Numbered from the stretch's first letter, positions 19,696-28,391 are shown. The stretch: DNA of 36,705 nucleotides from Alphaproteobacteria bacterium (GCA_016937865.1 JAFGVS010000008.1:1-36705); one strand, 5' to 3'. Numbers and translations are program-made. The notes: generated by a model from the sequence alone, not told the origin.

Positions 19696-20421
19696 ATGTC
19701 TCGCCCATCTAAGCGTGCAAACAATGAAATGCGTGAAGTTAAAATTGAAATCGATCATGATTCACACGCCGAAGGCGCGGTATGGGTGTCTTTCGGAGAC
19801 ACAAAAGTCTATTGCACGGCGACCGTTGAAAACAAAGTGCCGCGTTTTTTAAAAGGTACACGTACCGGTTGGGTTACGGCAGAATATGGGATGTTGCCAC
19901 GTTCAACACATTCACGGATGGATCGCGAAGCCAAACAAGGTTTAAAATCTCGCACACATGAAATTCAAAGATTAATTGGCCGCTCTATGCGAACCGCCGT
20001 TGATCTAAAGGCGCTGGGTGAGAGACAAGTCATCATTGATTGCGATGTGATCAAAGCCGATGGTGGTACACGCACCGCAAGTATTACGGGGGGATTCGTT
20101 GCACTTTCATTGGCATTTCGAAACATGATTGAAAACAGACAATTAACCGCAAGTCCAATTAAAAATGCGGTTGTCGCGGTTTCTGCGGGCATTTTTGAAA
20201 ATAACCCTGTGCTCGATTTAGATTATGCCGAAGATTCAAAAGCAGAGGTTGACACAAACTTTGTCTTTAACGATCAGGGACACTTAATTGAAGTGCAAGG
20301 AACAGGCGAAGCGCGTGCCTTCACAAAAGAAGAGTTCAACCAAATGTTGGAACTCGCCGAAAAAGGGGCTGGCGAATTGATCCGCTTGCAAAGAAAAATT
20401 TTAATGCCTAATATGGGATAA
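19696..20421 (+). CDS. rph: ribonuclease PH
   Basis: GWVTAEYGMLPRSTHSR, RLIGRSMRTAVDL, IDCDVIKADGGTRTASITG. Confidence 0.97.
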   Translation: MSRPSKRANNEMREVKIEIDHDSHAEGAVWVSFGDTKVYCTATVENKVPRFLKGTRTGWVTAEYGMLPRSTHSRMDREAKQGLKSRTHEIQRLIGRSMRTAVDLKALGERQVIIDCDVIKADGGTRTASITGGFVALSLAFRNMIENRQLTASPIKNAVVAVSAGIFENNPVLDLDYAEDSKAEVDTNFVFNDQGHLIEVQGTGEARAFTKEEFNQMLELAEKGAGELIRLQRKILMPNMG

Positions 20422-20449
20422 GTTTCAAAATAAAAAGGGAAGAATAGTA

Positions 20450-21991
20450 ATGAGGTTTACCGGAAGAAAATTTATTGTCGCAATCGCGATCATTTTATCA
20501 ATCATGTTGTCACTCCCAAATTTTGTCGGGGACAATATACGCAAACATTTACCAGAAAGTTTAAATCCTGTATCGCTGGGTCTTGATCTTAAGGGGGGGG
20601 CTTATTTGTTGATGGATATCGACATGGAGCAAGTGCAAGTCGATCGGATGGAACAACTTAAAAGCCTGACACGCGCGGCGTTGGTTGGCGAAAAAGGGAG
20701 CGACAAAATCCGTTTTAAATCCTTGCGTATTCAAGATCAAGCGGTTGTCTTTTCACTACGAGAAGACTCACAATCTGAAATGGCTGAAAAAAAACTCTAC
20801 ACACTTGGGGATGGAGTCGAAGTTGAAAAAGTAGGCGATTTATTCAAAGTTGCGTATACAAAAGCAGGATGGATCAAAATTGAAAAAGATGTTTTGTCGA
20901 AATCCATTGAAATTGTGCGCCGTCGTATTGACGCACTCGGCATGCGCGAACCATCTATTCAACAACAAGGCACACGTCGTATCGTTATTCAATTGCCAGG
21001 CGTAGACACACCAGAGCGAATTAAAGAATTGATTGGTAAAACGGCAAAAATGACATTCCACATGGTTGCGGAAGATGCTCGCTGTGCATCAACGAAAACA
21101 GTGATGTATAAAAACGGACAAGGATCTGTCGAAATTTGTAAAGACGTTGAACTATCTGGTGAATACTTGGCAGACTCTCAAGTGATTTATGATGAATCAG
21201 GACGCCCGGGTGTTTCCACAACCTTCATTGGTATTGGGGCACACCAATTTGAAACATTGACGGGGGAAAACATTGGAAAACGGTTTGCAATTGTCTTGGA
21301 CGGTGAGGTTTTATCTGCCCCACAAATTCAAGGACGTGTACCAGGGGGACATGGACAAATCACGGGAAATTTTGGTGTACAAGAAGCCCAAGAGCTTTCA
21401 ATGTTATTGCGCTCCGGGGCTCTGCCAGCACCATTAACGGTTGTTGAAGAACGCACCGTTGGGCCAGGTCTTGGGCATGATTCGATCGAAGCCGGAACGC
21501 TTGCGTGTATTGTTGGCTTGATTTTGGTGATGATTTCGATGATCATGATCTATGGTAAATGGGGATTGATCGTGGATGGTATCTTGGTCTTAAACATGTT
21601 GCTTTTATTAGGTATATTGAGTTTCTTCGGGGCAACGCTCACATTGCCAGGAATTGCGGGTATCGTATTAACGCTTGGAATGGCGGTGGATACCAATGTG
21701 CTGATCTTTGATCGTATGCGCGAAGAGGCCTCAAACGGATTATCTGCATTGCGCTCTGTGCAAGTGGCCTATGATCGTGCTTTCATTACAATTTTGGATG
21801 CCAACATTACAACATTGGTAGCGGCACTATTGCTCTTTCAATTTGGAACCGGACCAATTCGAGGATTTGCGGTAACCTTGGCGCTTGGAGTAGTAACATC
21901 TATGTTTTCTGGTGTATTTGTTTCTCGAACGATTTTTGAACCAATGGTCTATCGCACAAATAAAATGCCATTGTTTAGACGGAAGCAATAA
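20450..21991 (+). CDS. secD: protein translocase subunit SecD
   Basis: LGLDLKGGAYLLMDID, GMAVDTNVLIFDRMREE. Confidence 0.97.
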   Translation: MRFTGRKFIVAIAIILSIMLSLPNFVGDNIRKHLPESLNPVSLGLDLKGGAYLLMDIDMEQVQVDRMEQLKSLTRAALVGEKGSDKIRFKSLRIQDQAVVFSLREDSQSEMAEKKLYTLGDGVEVEKVGDLFKVAYTKAGWIKIEKDVLSKSIEIVRRRIDALGMREPSIQQQGTRRIVIQLPGVDTPERIKELIGKTAKMTFHMVAEDARCASTKTVMYKNGQGSVEICKDVELSGEYLADSQVIYDESGRPGVSTTFIGIGAHQFETLTGENIGKRFAIVLDGEVLSAPQIQGRVPGGHGQITGNFGVQEAQELSMLLRSGALPAPLTVVEERTVGPGLGHDSIEAGTLACIVGLILVMISMIMIYGKWGLIVDGILVLNMLLLLGILSFFGATLTLPGIAGIVLTLGMAVDTNVLIFDRMREEASNGLSALRSVQVAYDRAFITILDANITTLVAALLLFQFGTGPIRGFAVTLALGVVTSMFSGVFVSRTIFEPMVYRTNKMPLFRRKQ

Positions 21992-22067
21992 AAAATGAAA
22001 ACCTCGATATAGAGGTTACAACGAAATGAATTATGGGTGAGATAGAAGAGGTGATTTAAGGACGAAG

Positions 22068-22136
22068 ATGCACATGAAGTACATCGTCCGAAAAATTGCC
22101 TATAATATCGACAGAATGCATTTCCAAGAGAAATAA
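22068..22136 (+). CDS. candidate 22-aa small ORF/leader directly upstream of secF
   Basis: AAGGA-5nt-ATG; MHMKYIVRKIAYNIDRMHFQEK*; stop abuts secF SD; contains repeat copy B in frame. Confidence 0.4.
   Translation: MHMKYIVRKIAYNIDRMHFQEK
22092..22130 (+). repeat. 39-bp dispersed intergenic repeat, copy B (secD-secF)
   Basis: AAAATTGCCTATAATATCGACAGAATGCATTTCCAAGAG. Confidence 0.7.
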
Positions 22137-22148
22137 AGGATAATCAAA

Positions 22149-23024
22149 ATGAATTTAATACAACTAGTCCCAATTACGGCAAAATTTGAATTTTTAAAAC
22201 ATAAAGCTGTCACCTTTACGCTTTCAGCCATTTTAGTTATCGCGTCGCTAATAACGATGATGGTCAATGGAATGAATTTTGGGATTGATTTTACGGGTGG
22301 AATCGCCGTTGAGGTTGAAAAATCGGAAAAGATTAATGTGCCAAATTTGCGAAAATTGTTAAAAGATATGACTCCTGAAATCCAATCCGTTGGGGAAGGA
22401 AAAACGATTTCCATTCGTTTGCCAATCAAAGAAGAGGCCGAACAAAAACAACAGCTTGGTGAATTAAAAACAATATTAGGGGAAGGTGTCCAATATAGAT
22501 CTGTCGACATGGTTGGACCAAAGGTTGGGGGTGAATTGATTGAAAAAGGACTTTATGCACTTTTATTATCATTGCTGGCTATTGGATTTTACATTTGGAT
22601 TCGGTTTGAAATGACATTTGCGCTCGGCGCTTTAACGGCACTTTTCCATGACGTTATTTTAACACTCGGCTTATTTTCATTGACAGGTCTAGAGTTTAAT
22701 TTAACGGCCGTTGCTGCCATCCTAACGATTGCCGGGTATTCAGTAAATGACACGGTTGTGGTGTATGATCGTGTGCGTGAAAATTTACGGAAATACCGTA
22801 AAAAAGAATTGGGCGACTTGCTGAACCTTAGTTTAAATGAAACGTTCTCAAGGACAATTCTAACCAGTTTAACAACATTTTTAGCAGTGATTGCTTTGGC
22901 TATTTTTGGCGGCAGTGTCTTGGGGAGTTTTTCATATGCACTTTTATTTGGAGTCATTGTGGGAACCTATTCATCTATATATATCGCCGTCCCATTTTTA
23001 TTACGGGCAAAAGACTTGCGCTAA
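22149..23024 (+). CDS. secF: protein translocase subunit SecF
   Basis: MNFGIDFTGGIAVEVE, IAGYSVNDTVVVYDRVREN. Confidence 0.96.
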   Translation: MNLIQLVPITAKFEFLKHKAVTFTLSAILVIASLITMMVNGMNFGIDFTGGIAVEVEKSEKINVPNLRKLLKDMTPEIQSVGEGKTISIRLPIKEEAEQKQQLGELKTILGEGVQYRSVDMVGPKVGGELIEKGLYALLLSLLAIGFYIWIRFEMTFALGALTALFHDVILTLGLFSLTGLEFNLTAVAAILTIAGYSVNDTVVVYDRVRENLRKYRKKELGDLLNLSLNETFSRTILTSLTTFLAVIALAIFGGSVLGSFSYALLFGVIVGTYSSIYIAVPFLLRAKDLR

Positions 23025-23043
23025 GAAGATAGAATAAAAAAAG

Positions 23044-23068
23044 AAAAGAGCCGAAAGGCTCTTTTTTT
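23044..23068 (+). terminator. secF terminator
   Basis: AAAAGAGCC-GAAA-GGCTCTTTTTTT. Confidence 0.9.
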
Positions 23069-23074
23069 GGATAT

Positions 23075-23096
23075 AAAAAAACGTCCCTATGGACGC
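23075..23096 (-). terminator. terminator downstream of tRNA-Gly
   Basis: minus strand CGTCC-ATAG-GGACGTTTTTTT. Confidence 0.75.
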
Positions 23097-23104
23097 TTTA
23101 AAAT

Positions 23105-23178
23105 TGGAGCGGGTAGAGGGAATCGAACCCTCATAGCTAGCTTGGAAGGCTAGTGCTTTACCACTAAGCTATACCCGC
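23105..23178 (-). tRNA. tRNA-Gly (anticodon TCC), CCA encoded
   Basis: GCGGGTATAGCTTAGTGGTAAAGCACTAGCCTTCCAAGCTAGCTATGAGGGTTCGATTCCCTCTACCCGCTCCA; CTAGC-CTTCCAA-GCTAG anticodon arm and GGTTCGATTCC T-arm. Confidence 0.95.
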
Positions 23179-23255
23179 TTATAATGCGACTATTATAGAT
23201 GTTCATCCTACAAAATCAAGCCTTTTTTTGCCCTAAACAAGCAAGCAGAAACAAT

Positions 23256-25391
23256 TTAGTTCCCGCCCGCATCAATAATTTGGCGTCGCTTATGGTTTTC
23301 CACCAAAAAAGGTGGAAGGGTGTCTGCTGGAACAGGGCCGGAGCAGCCACGATCATAAACTTTTTTCTTAATGGTTTCATCTTGGTAGTGCAAAGGGGTA
23401 TCTGCTTCGATCGGAACATTTGGTCGACCTTCATAAATAATCAGCTGTTTTCCATAAGGCAAGGACATGATTTTTTTCTCTTTGTATAATTCCTCTTTAA
23501 TCAGCTTGTCGGCGCCGCCTTCAAAACTAATAATTCCTTTTGGGTTTTTATCGACAGTATCTTTCCACGCACTTTTTTTGCCAATCATTTCAGAAAAACG
23601 TTTCGCAGACAAATTATTGTTTTGACGTAAAATAATTTTGGCCGCCGTCGAAGAGAAAAGGGTTTCCACATGTTGTTCGCTGTATTTATGAATAATCTGG
23701 TTCATGTCTTGTGCAATTAAAAGGTAAGACACTTTCTGGCCACGACCAATATCTGGCCCCCGCATAACGGCATCCATCTTAGGCAAGACAGGAAATTCGT
23801 CAACCACAAACAAAGTCGGATATGGACCTAATTTTTCACCTTTATAAACATTTTCAGGTTTATTAGCAATTAAGAATAAGGACATCAACTCAATAAAGAT
23901 TCCGGTAATGGGTGCCAAGGCAACGGCGTGCACTTGATCAATACTAATATAAACCGTTACCGGTTTCATTTTCCTATCTCTTGGATCCCGCATACCCCGA
24001 AGGTCTTTAAAGTGGAAATCACTATGGGATGTTCTGGCACGCACGGCAGAATTGGTAAAAATATTCAGGTTTGTGGAAACGGTCGATAGAATAGATCCAC
24101 GTTCTTTGTCTGGTGTGTTGGCAAGATCGGTAAAAGAGGTAAGGGCTTTTTTGGCATAACCAAAACGCTGAACTTCTTTGACGGCGTTTGCGAAAACAGC
24201 CTTCATGCCGTCAGTCATCGCAGCCATTTGATCCCCTTGTTTTTTGCGTTCATCAATTTCACGGGACACGGCATTTTTGGCTTCGGTAAGCCAATCAATC
24301 ATCATCGGGATACAGGCTTCATGGCCAATCCAATTTTTGGGAATATCCTGCCAAGTTCCAACAGGAACATAATTTTCGGCCGTAATTTTACCATCGCGCA
24401 AAAGCTGTTGCGCCCCTTCAGCCAACGCATCTTCCATTTTTTCATAATAACCGTCCAGCAATCGAGCGTCTTCACTATCAAAAGTACCATCTTTTAAACG
24501 GTTAAAGAAATAATCATTCGCGCGGGCACGCTCGGTTTTGGAAACAATATAATGAATCATCCCGGCGAGGGCTTTTCGACCAGAATTAACCCAATGCGGA
24601 TCGGCGCTGCCTTTAGGTTCTTCGATTAAAATACTAATCATGCTATCAACATACAAATCGCGAGAAGGGCCAGAAGCGGGAATGGCATCCGGAGCTAAAG
24701 GATTCCAGCTGGGGTGATAAATGCCAGCCTCTGGATCGTCTTCGGCGCCCCAATTGAGGGTAAACGTAATCCCTTTTTGGGATCGGTATCCACTGGTCAT
24801 ATTGGCAACTTCAGGTTTTGGATCATGCACAATCATAGAAACATCATCACACTCTGTGATTGTTGGCACAACAATACCAGACGTTTTACCTGTTCCTGGG
24901 GGCGCAAAAGCCATCACAGAAAGAGTATCTTTTAATTTTAGGAACGTTCCTTCGAATTTCCCCAGCACAGTAATAAATCCTTTATGCAGCCCCCATTCTT
25001 CAACGTCTTCCATTTTCGCTTTGCGGGCAACACCGTCAATCTTTGGATACATATCATGTGGATTTGTGTTTAAAATAATAATCCGTGCATAGGGAAATGT
25101 CGCCATTGGGATAAAAGGAATCAAGTGGAAAATATCAGGGCCTTTTAAAATAGATTGCGGCAAATAATAGACGTAATATTTGACTAAAATAACACCATTG
25201 GTTTCCCAAACCTTCTGGATAAATTTTATAAAATAATCCCAGGATCCCGCGTGGAATCCATAGCGGAGCATTTGTTCTAATGGAACGGCAAGAACCATCG
25301 TCAAAAAGACGATCGCAAAATAGAAGGCCCATTGGCGTATAACCCAATAGGTTCCTCTGTTTTTTTCTCCAAATTCTTCGCTAAATCCCAT
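23256..25391 (-). CDS. VirD4/TraG-like type IV coupling protein
   Basis: N-terminal TM segments; Walker A APPGTGKTSGIVVPT; Walker B LFVVDEFPVL; LIAQDMNQI; HVETLFSSTAAKIILRQN. Confidence 0.88.
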   Translation of the reverse strand: MGFSEEFGEKNRGTYWVIRQWAFYFAIVFLTMVLAVPLEQMLRYGFHAGSWDYFIKFIQKVWETNGVILVKYYVYYLPQSILKGPDIFHLIPFIPMATFPYARIIILNTNPHDMYPKIDGVARKAKMEDVEEWGLHKGFITVLGKFEGTFLKLKDTLSVMAFAPPGTGKTSGIVVPTITECDDVSMIVHDPKPEVANMTSGYRSQKGITFTLNWGAEDDPEAGIYHPSWNPLAPDAIPASGPSRDLYVDSMISILIEEPKGSADPHWVNSGRKALAGMIHYIVSKTERARANDYFFNRLKDGTFDSEDARLLDGYYEKMEDALAEGAQQLLRDGKITAENYVPVGTWQDIPKNWIGHEACIPMMIDWLTEAKNAVSREIDERKKQGDQMAAMTDGMKAVFANAVKEVQRFGYAKKALTSFTDLANTPDKERGSILSTVSTNLNIFTNSAVRARTSHSDFHFKDLRGMRDPRDRKMKPVTVYISIDQVHAVALAPITGIFIELMSLFLIANKPENVYKGEKLGPYPTLFVVDEFPVLPKMDAVMRGPDIGRGQKVSYLLIAQDMNQIIHKYSEQHVETLFSSTAAKIILRQNNNLSAKRFSEMIGKKSAWKDTVDKNPKGIISFEGGADKLIKEELYKEKKIMSLPYGKQLIIYEGRPNVPIEADTPLHYQDETIKKKVYDRGCSGPVPADTLPPFLVENHKRRQIIDAGGN

Positions 25392-25458
25392 GTATGATTT
25401 CCTGAGCCTTTAATGATCAAAAGAAGTATAGCAAAAAACACCGGAAGAGTAAAGAATC

Positions 25459-25488
25459 TTGACGCAAAGATATTTTTTTTTATAAAAT
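25459..25488 (+). promoter_or_regulatory. putative serS promoter
   Basis: TTGACG with TATAAA (N16) or TAAAAT (N18). Confidence 0.6.
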
Positions 25489-25494
25489 GTAAAT

Positions 25495-25554
25495 ATGATA
25501 CACGTAAAAAAGCGTTTTATTGTTTCTTTTTCATCATCCGCCATGCGCGGATAG
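25495..25554 (+). promoter_or_regulatory. candidate Ser-codon leader peptide of serS (MIHVKKRFIVSFSSSAMRG*)
   Basis: ATG 6-8 nt downstream of -10; TCT TTT TCA TCA TCC run; hairpin 25536-25541/25547-25552 overlapping its end. Confidence 0.5.
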
Positions 25555-25650
25555 ACATTTCATTTTTATTTATATACACTAGCACCATATTTAAATTTTG
25601 CCCCCGGGTTTCATCCCCGCAGAGGCTTAGATGCATAAGGAAGAAAAACC

Positions 25651-26928
25651 ATGTTAGATAAAAACTACATTTTAGAAAACGTTGAAAAAATTGAAACCTC
25701 AGCTAAAAACAAAGGGTTCAAGGTTGACCTGAAAAAAATCATAACGCTCGGCGACGAAATCGCAGCGTTGAAAACAGAGCATCAAAAACACTTGGCGGAA
25801 AAAAACCAATTGTCTAAAAGCATTCAAAATGCGAGCGCAGATGAGCGTCCAGCCATGATTGAAAAGTCCAAAAAAGCCGGAGAAAATGCAAAAAAGATTG
25901 AATTGGACCTGGAAACAAAAGAGGTGGAATATACAGAACTGATGTTGCATGTGCCACAAGTGCATTTCGATGATGCTCCTATTGGCAAAGACGATACAGG
26001 GAATGTTGTAACGAAAACCGTCGGCGAAAAAACCAAATTCGATTTCGAGCCGAAAGACCACTACACATTGTTGGAAGAAAATGATTGGGCAAACTTTAAT
26101 ATCAGCGAAATCACAGGACCACGCGCATACTCTTTAAAAGGAAATGCTGCCCGCTTGGAACTCGCGATCCACCAATTCGTTTTGGATAAACTCATGGATA
26201 AAGGTTTTACGATGATGACGGTGCCGGCCTTGTGTAAACCACAGGCGATTTTGGACGCTGGACATTTTCCGGGCAGTGATATCGGCGCCTTAGAAAGCGA
26301 CGTGTATTTTTTAACCGGGACAGATTTATGTTTGGCGGGAACGTCAGAGATCGTGTTAAACAGCTTGCATCGTGGGGAGATCCTGGAAGAAAACCAATTG
26401 CCAAAACTCTATGCGGGATATTCACCGTGCTATCGGAAAGAGGCTGGTGCCGCTGGGAAAGATACCCGTGGATTGGTCCGTGTACATCAATTTTCAAAAG
26501 TTGAACAATTTGTGTATTGCAAGCCGGAGGAATCTCAAAAATATTTTGATAAGCTACTAACAACACTAGAAGAAATTATGATGGATTTAGAATTGTCGTA
26601 TCAATTGTTAGAGGCGTGTACCGGCGACATGGGATTTAATAAAATGCGAATGATCGATGTAGAGGCATGGGTGCCAACGCAAAATAAATACCGCGAATTG
26701 GGCAGCTGTTCAATGATTGGGGATTTTCAGGCACGTCGCACAAACACGCGGTACCGTGCGAATGCGGATGGCAAAGTCCATTATACACATACGTTGAATA
26801 ATACCGGGATAGCAACACCGCGTGTGTTGGTACCTCTGTTGGAAAACCACCAAACAAAGGACGGAGATGTCAAAATCCCAACCAAACTCCAACCGTATAT
26901 GCACGGCCTAAAAACCCTAAAAGCATAA
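25651..26928 (+). CDS. serS: seryl-tRNA synthetase
   Basis: coiled-coil N-domain, GTSEIVLNSLHRGEIL, CYRKEAGAAGKDTRGLVRVHQFSKVEQF, ELGSCSMIGDFQARRTNTRYR. Confidence 0.97.
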   Translation: MLDKNYILENVEKIETSAKNKGFKVDLKKIITLGDEIAALKTEHQKHLAEKNQLSKSIQNASADERPAMIEKSKKAGENAKKIELDLETKEVEYTELMLHVPQVHFDDAPIGKDDTGNVVTKTVGEKTKFDFEPKDHYTLLEENDWANFNISEITGPRAYSLKGNAARLELAIHQFVLDKLMDKGFTMMTVPALCKPQAILDAGHFPGSDIGALESDVYFLTGTDLCLAGTSEIVLNSLHRGEILEENQLPKLYAGYSPCYRKEAGAAGKDTRGLVRVHQFSKVEQFVYCKPEESQKYFDKLLTTLEEIMMDLELSYQLLEACTGDMGFNKMRMIDVEAWVPTQNKYRELGSCSMIGDFQARRTNTRYRANADGKVHYTHTLNNTGIATPRVLVPLLENHQTKDGDVKIPTKLQPYMHGLKTLKA

Positions 26929-26943
26929 TTAAAAATAAGCATG

Positions 26944-26973
26944 AAAAAAAATCCCCTCACGGGGATTTTTTTA
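26944..26973 (+). terminator. serS terminator
   Basis: AAAAAAAATCCCCTCACGGGGATTTTTTTA. Confidence 0.9.
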
Positions 26974-27051
26974 TACTTGCTTTTATGCTGTAGAGAAATT
27001 AGAATTTAACCTAAAATTGTATTAGTATTTAAAAACATAAAGGAGTAAGAA

Positions 27052-27330
27052 ATGCGAATTAATCTTAAAAAAGGCAATCATCTTGAGCAGGCTAAGGTTG
27101 GTTTTAGTTGGACAGTATTCTTTTTTGGTCCATTAGTGCCATTGTTTCGGGGGGATTTAAAATGGTTCGTCTTAACATTGGTGCTTGGTTTTCTTACGCT
27201 TGGGTTGGTCTTTTTTTACTTCATCTTTGCGTATAATATGATTTATATTAAAGGGCTTTTAAAACAAGGGTATAAACCAGCTGATAAATTTTCGACAGAC
27301 GTCCTTCGTAATAAGGGTGTTATATCTTAA
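27052..27330 (+). CDS. small membrane protein, DUF2628/HrgC-like
   Basis: AKVGFSWTVFFFGPLVPLFRGDLKWF; SD AAGGAG. Confidence 0.65.
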   Translation: MRINLKKGNHLEQAKVGFSWTVFFFGPLVPLFRGDLKWFVLTLVLGFLTLGLVFFYFIFAYNMIYIKGLLKQGYKPADKFSTDVLRNKGVIS

Positions 27331-27345
27331 TAAGAATATTGAAAT

Positions 27346-27375
27346 AAAAAAAATCCCCTCACGGGGATTTTTTTA
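27346..27375 (+). terminator. terminator identical to that of serS
   Basis: 30-nt sequence identical to 26944..26973. Confidence 0.9.
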
Positions 27376-27412
27376 ATACACGCAGGCATTATGTAAATAT
27401 AATAAACCAGCA

Positions 27413-27466
27413 TTGCTATTTTGAAAACGCTTTCCTACGGTTTAAATAAGAATTAAAAATTAAACA
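27413..27466 (+). repeat. 54-bp promoter/leader direct repeat, copy 1
   Basis: 50/54 identical to 27827..27880; TTGCTA-N17-TACGGT. Confidence 0.85.
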
Positions 27467-27481
27467 CTAAAAAGATTAAAA

Positions 27482-27727
27482 ATGACAGAAAAAAAAATAA
27501 GTGTTACGGTAAAAGCCGACAATATTATAATCTTGGCAAGGTTTTTTTCAAAAACAGTAGGCGTTGATTTTTTGGAAATGAAAAAAACGCTAACCGCTCT
27601 AGAAGAAGCTAAAAAAGAGCTTGGGCTTGGGAATTTGGGTAATATGAATATGTCTTCGGAAGATTTAAAAAAAGCCATAAAGCGGGTTGTAGAAGAAGAA
27701 AAACCGCCGCCACATCATTTTTATTAG
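27482..27727 (+). CDS. ORFan protein (81 aa)
   Basis: Repeat-derived promoter/leader upstream, no SD, hairpin downstream. Confidence 0.6.
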   Translation: MTEKKISVTVKADNIIILARFFSKTVGVDFLEMKKTLTALEEAKKELGLGNLGNMNMSSEDLKKAIKRVVEEEKPPPHHFY

Positions 27728-27826
27728 TTCCAAAAATAAAGGCTTCCTATCCGAAGTCTTTATTTGTATGTGATTTATATAACCATCTAAAAAATAATAG
27801 CTTTTTGTATATACGATAAAGGAATG

Positions 27827-27880
27827 TTGCTATTTTCAAAACGCTTTTCTAGGGTTTAAATAGGAATTAAAAATTAAACA
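27827..27880 (+). repeat. 54-bp promoter/leader direct repeat, copy 2
   Basis: 50/54 identical to 27413..27466; TTGCTA-N17-TAGGGT. Confidence 0.85.
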
Positions 27881-27881
27881 T

Positions 27882-28097
27882 ATGACAAAAATCCACCTCA
27901 GAACACTGGTTCCAGTATTGGCAGAAGAGTTTGCAATAATCGCCGATGCAGATAAAAGGGACATAAAAAAAAGACTCGAAAACATGAGATTGCTCAATAA
28001 GGTTTTAGGTCTAAGAAATACGGATATCATGACCCCCGAAGCATTCGATTTGGTAATCAAAAACAGGGTTGCAATTGTGAACGAAAAATTTTGTTAA
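27882..28097 (+). CDS. ORFan protein (71 aa)
   Basis: ATG one nt after repeat copy 2; hairpin downstream. Confidence 0.6.
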   Translation: MTKIHLRTLVPVLAEEFAIIADADKRDIKKRLENMRLLNKVLGLRNTDIMTPEAFDLVIKNRVAIVNEKFC

Positions 28098-28184
28098 TAT
28101 CAACAAAACAAAGACTTCAATTCTGAAGCCTTTGTTTATATATTCTCTCTAAATCCATATTTGCATTCAAATAATTAAACACAC

Positions 28185-28213
28185 TTGACATAAAGAAAAT
28201 TTTTTTGTAGAAT
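28185..28213 (+). promoter_or_regulatory. sigma70-like promoter
   Basis: TTGACA-N17-TAGAAT. Confidence 0.7.
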
Positions 28214-28241
28214 TCCCGCATAACTTTAAAAATTATAATCT

Positions 28242-28391
28242 ATGGAAAAACAAGAGGATCGCGATTACTCGATGAGGAGAGTTGCCTTCGTCGGGAATAT
28301 TTTCATGTCGTATACAGGCATGAAAGCCAAAGAAGTTGCCACGGCCTTAAAAAAGGTTGATGGAGCGGAGGCTCCAATGGCAAAAAAATAG
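28242..28391 (+). CDS. small ORFan protein (49 aa), MEKQEDRDYSMRRVAFVGNIFMSYTGMKAKEVATALKKVDGAEAPMAKK
   Basis: Strong promoter upstream, shared leader motif AACTTTAAAAATTA, terminator-like hairpin downstream; too short for the ORF track. Confidence 0.55.
   Translation: MEKQEDRDYSMRRVAFVGNIFMSYTGMKAKEVATALKKVDGAEAPMAKK

Noticed and set aside
22100-22957. Minus-strand ORFs opposite secF (136 and 122 aa)
   Set aside because: Antisense to a clear SecF; no independent signals.
23105-25391. tRNA-Gly plus VirD4-like gene as an integrated mobile island
   Set aside because: No integrase, no duplicated tRNA 3' end, and the VirD4-like gene lies on the 5' side of the tRNA, not the usual attachment side.
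25489-25650. T-box riboswitch upstream of serS
   Set aside because: No recognisable T-box sequence (UGGNACCGCG-like) or Stem I; the Ser-codon leader peptide explains the region better.
26944-27375. The two identical hairpins as terminal inverted repeats of an IS element
   Set aside because: They are palindromic terminators with T-runs, no transposase between them and no target-site duplication identified.
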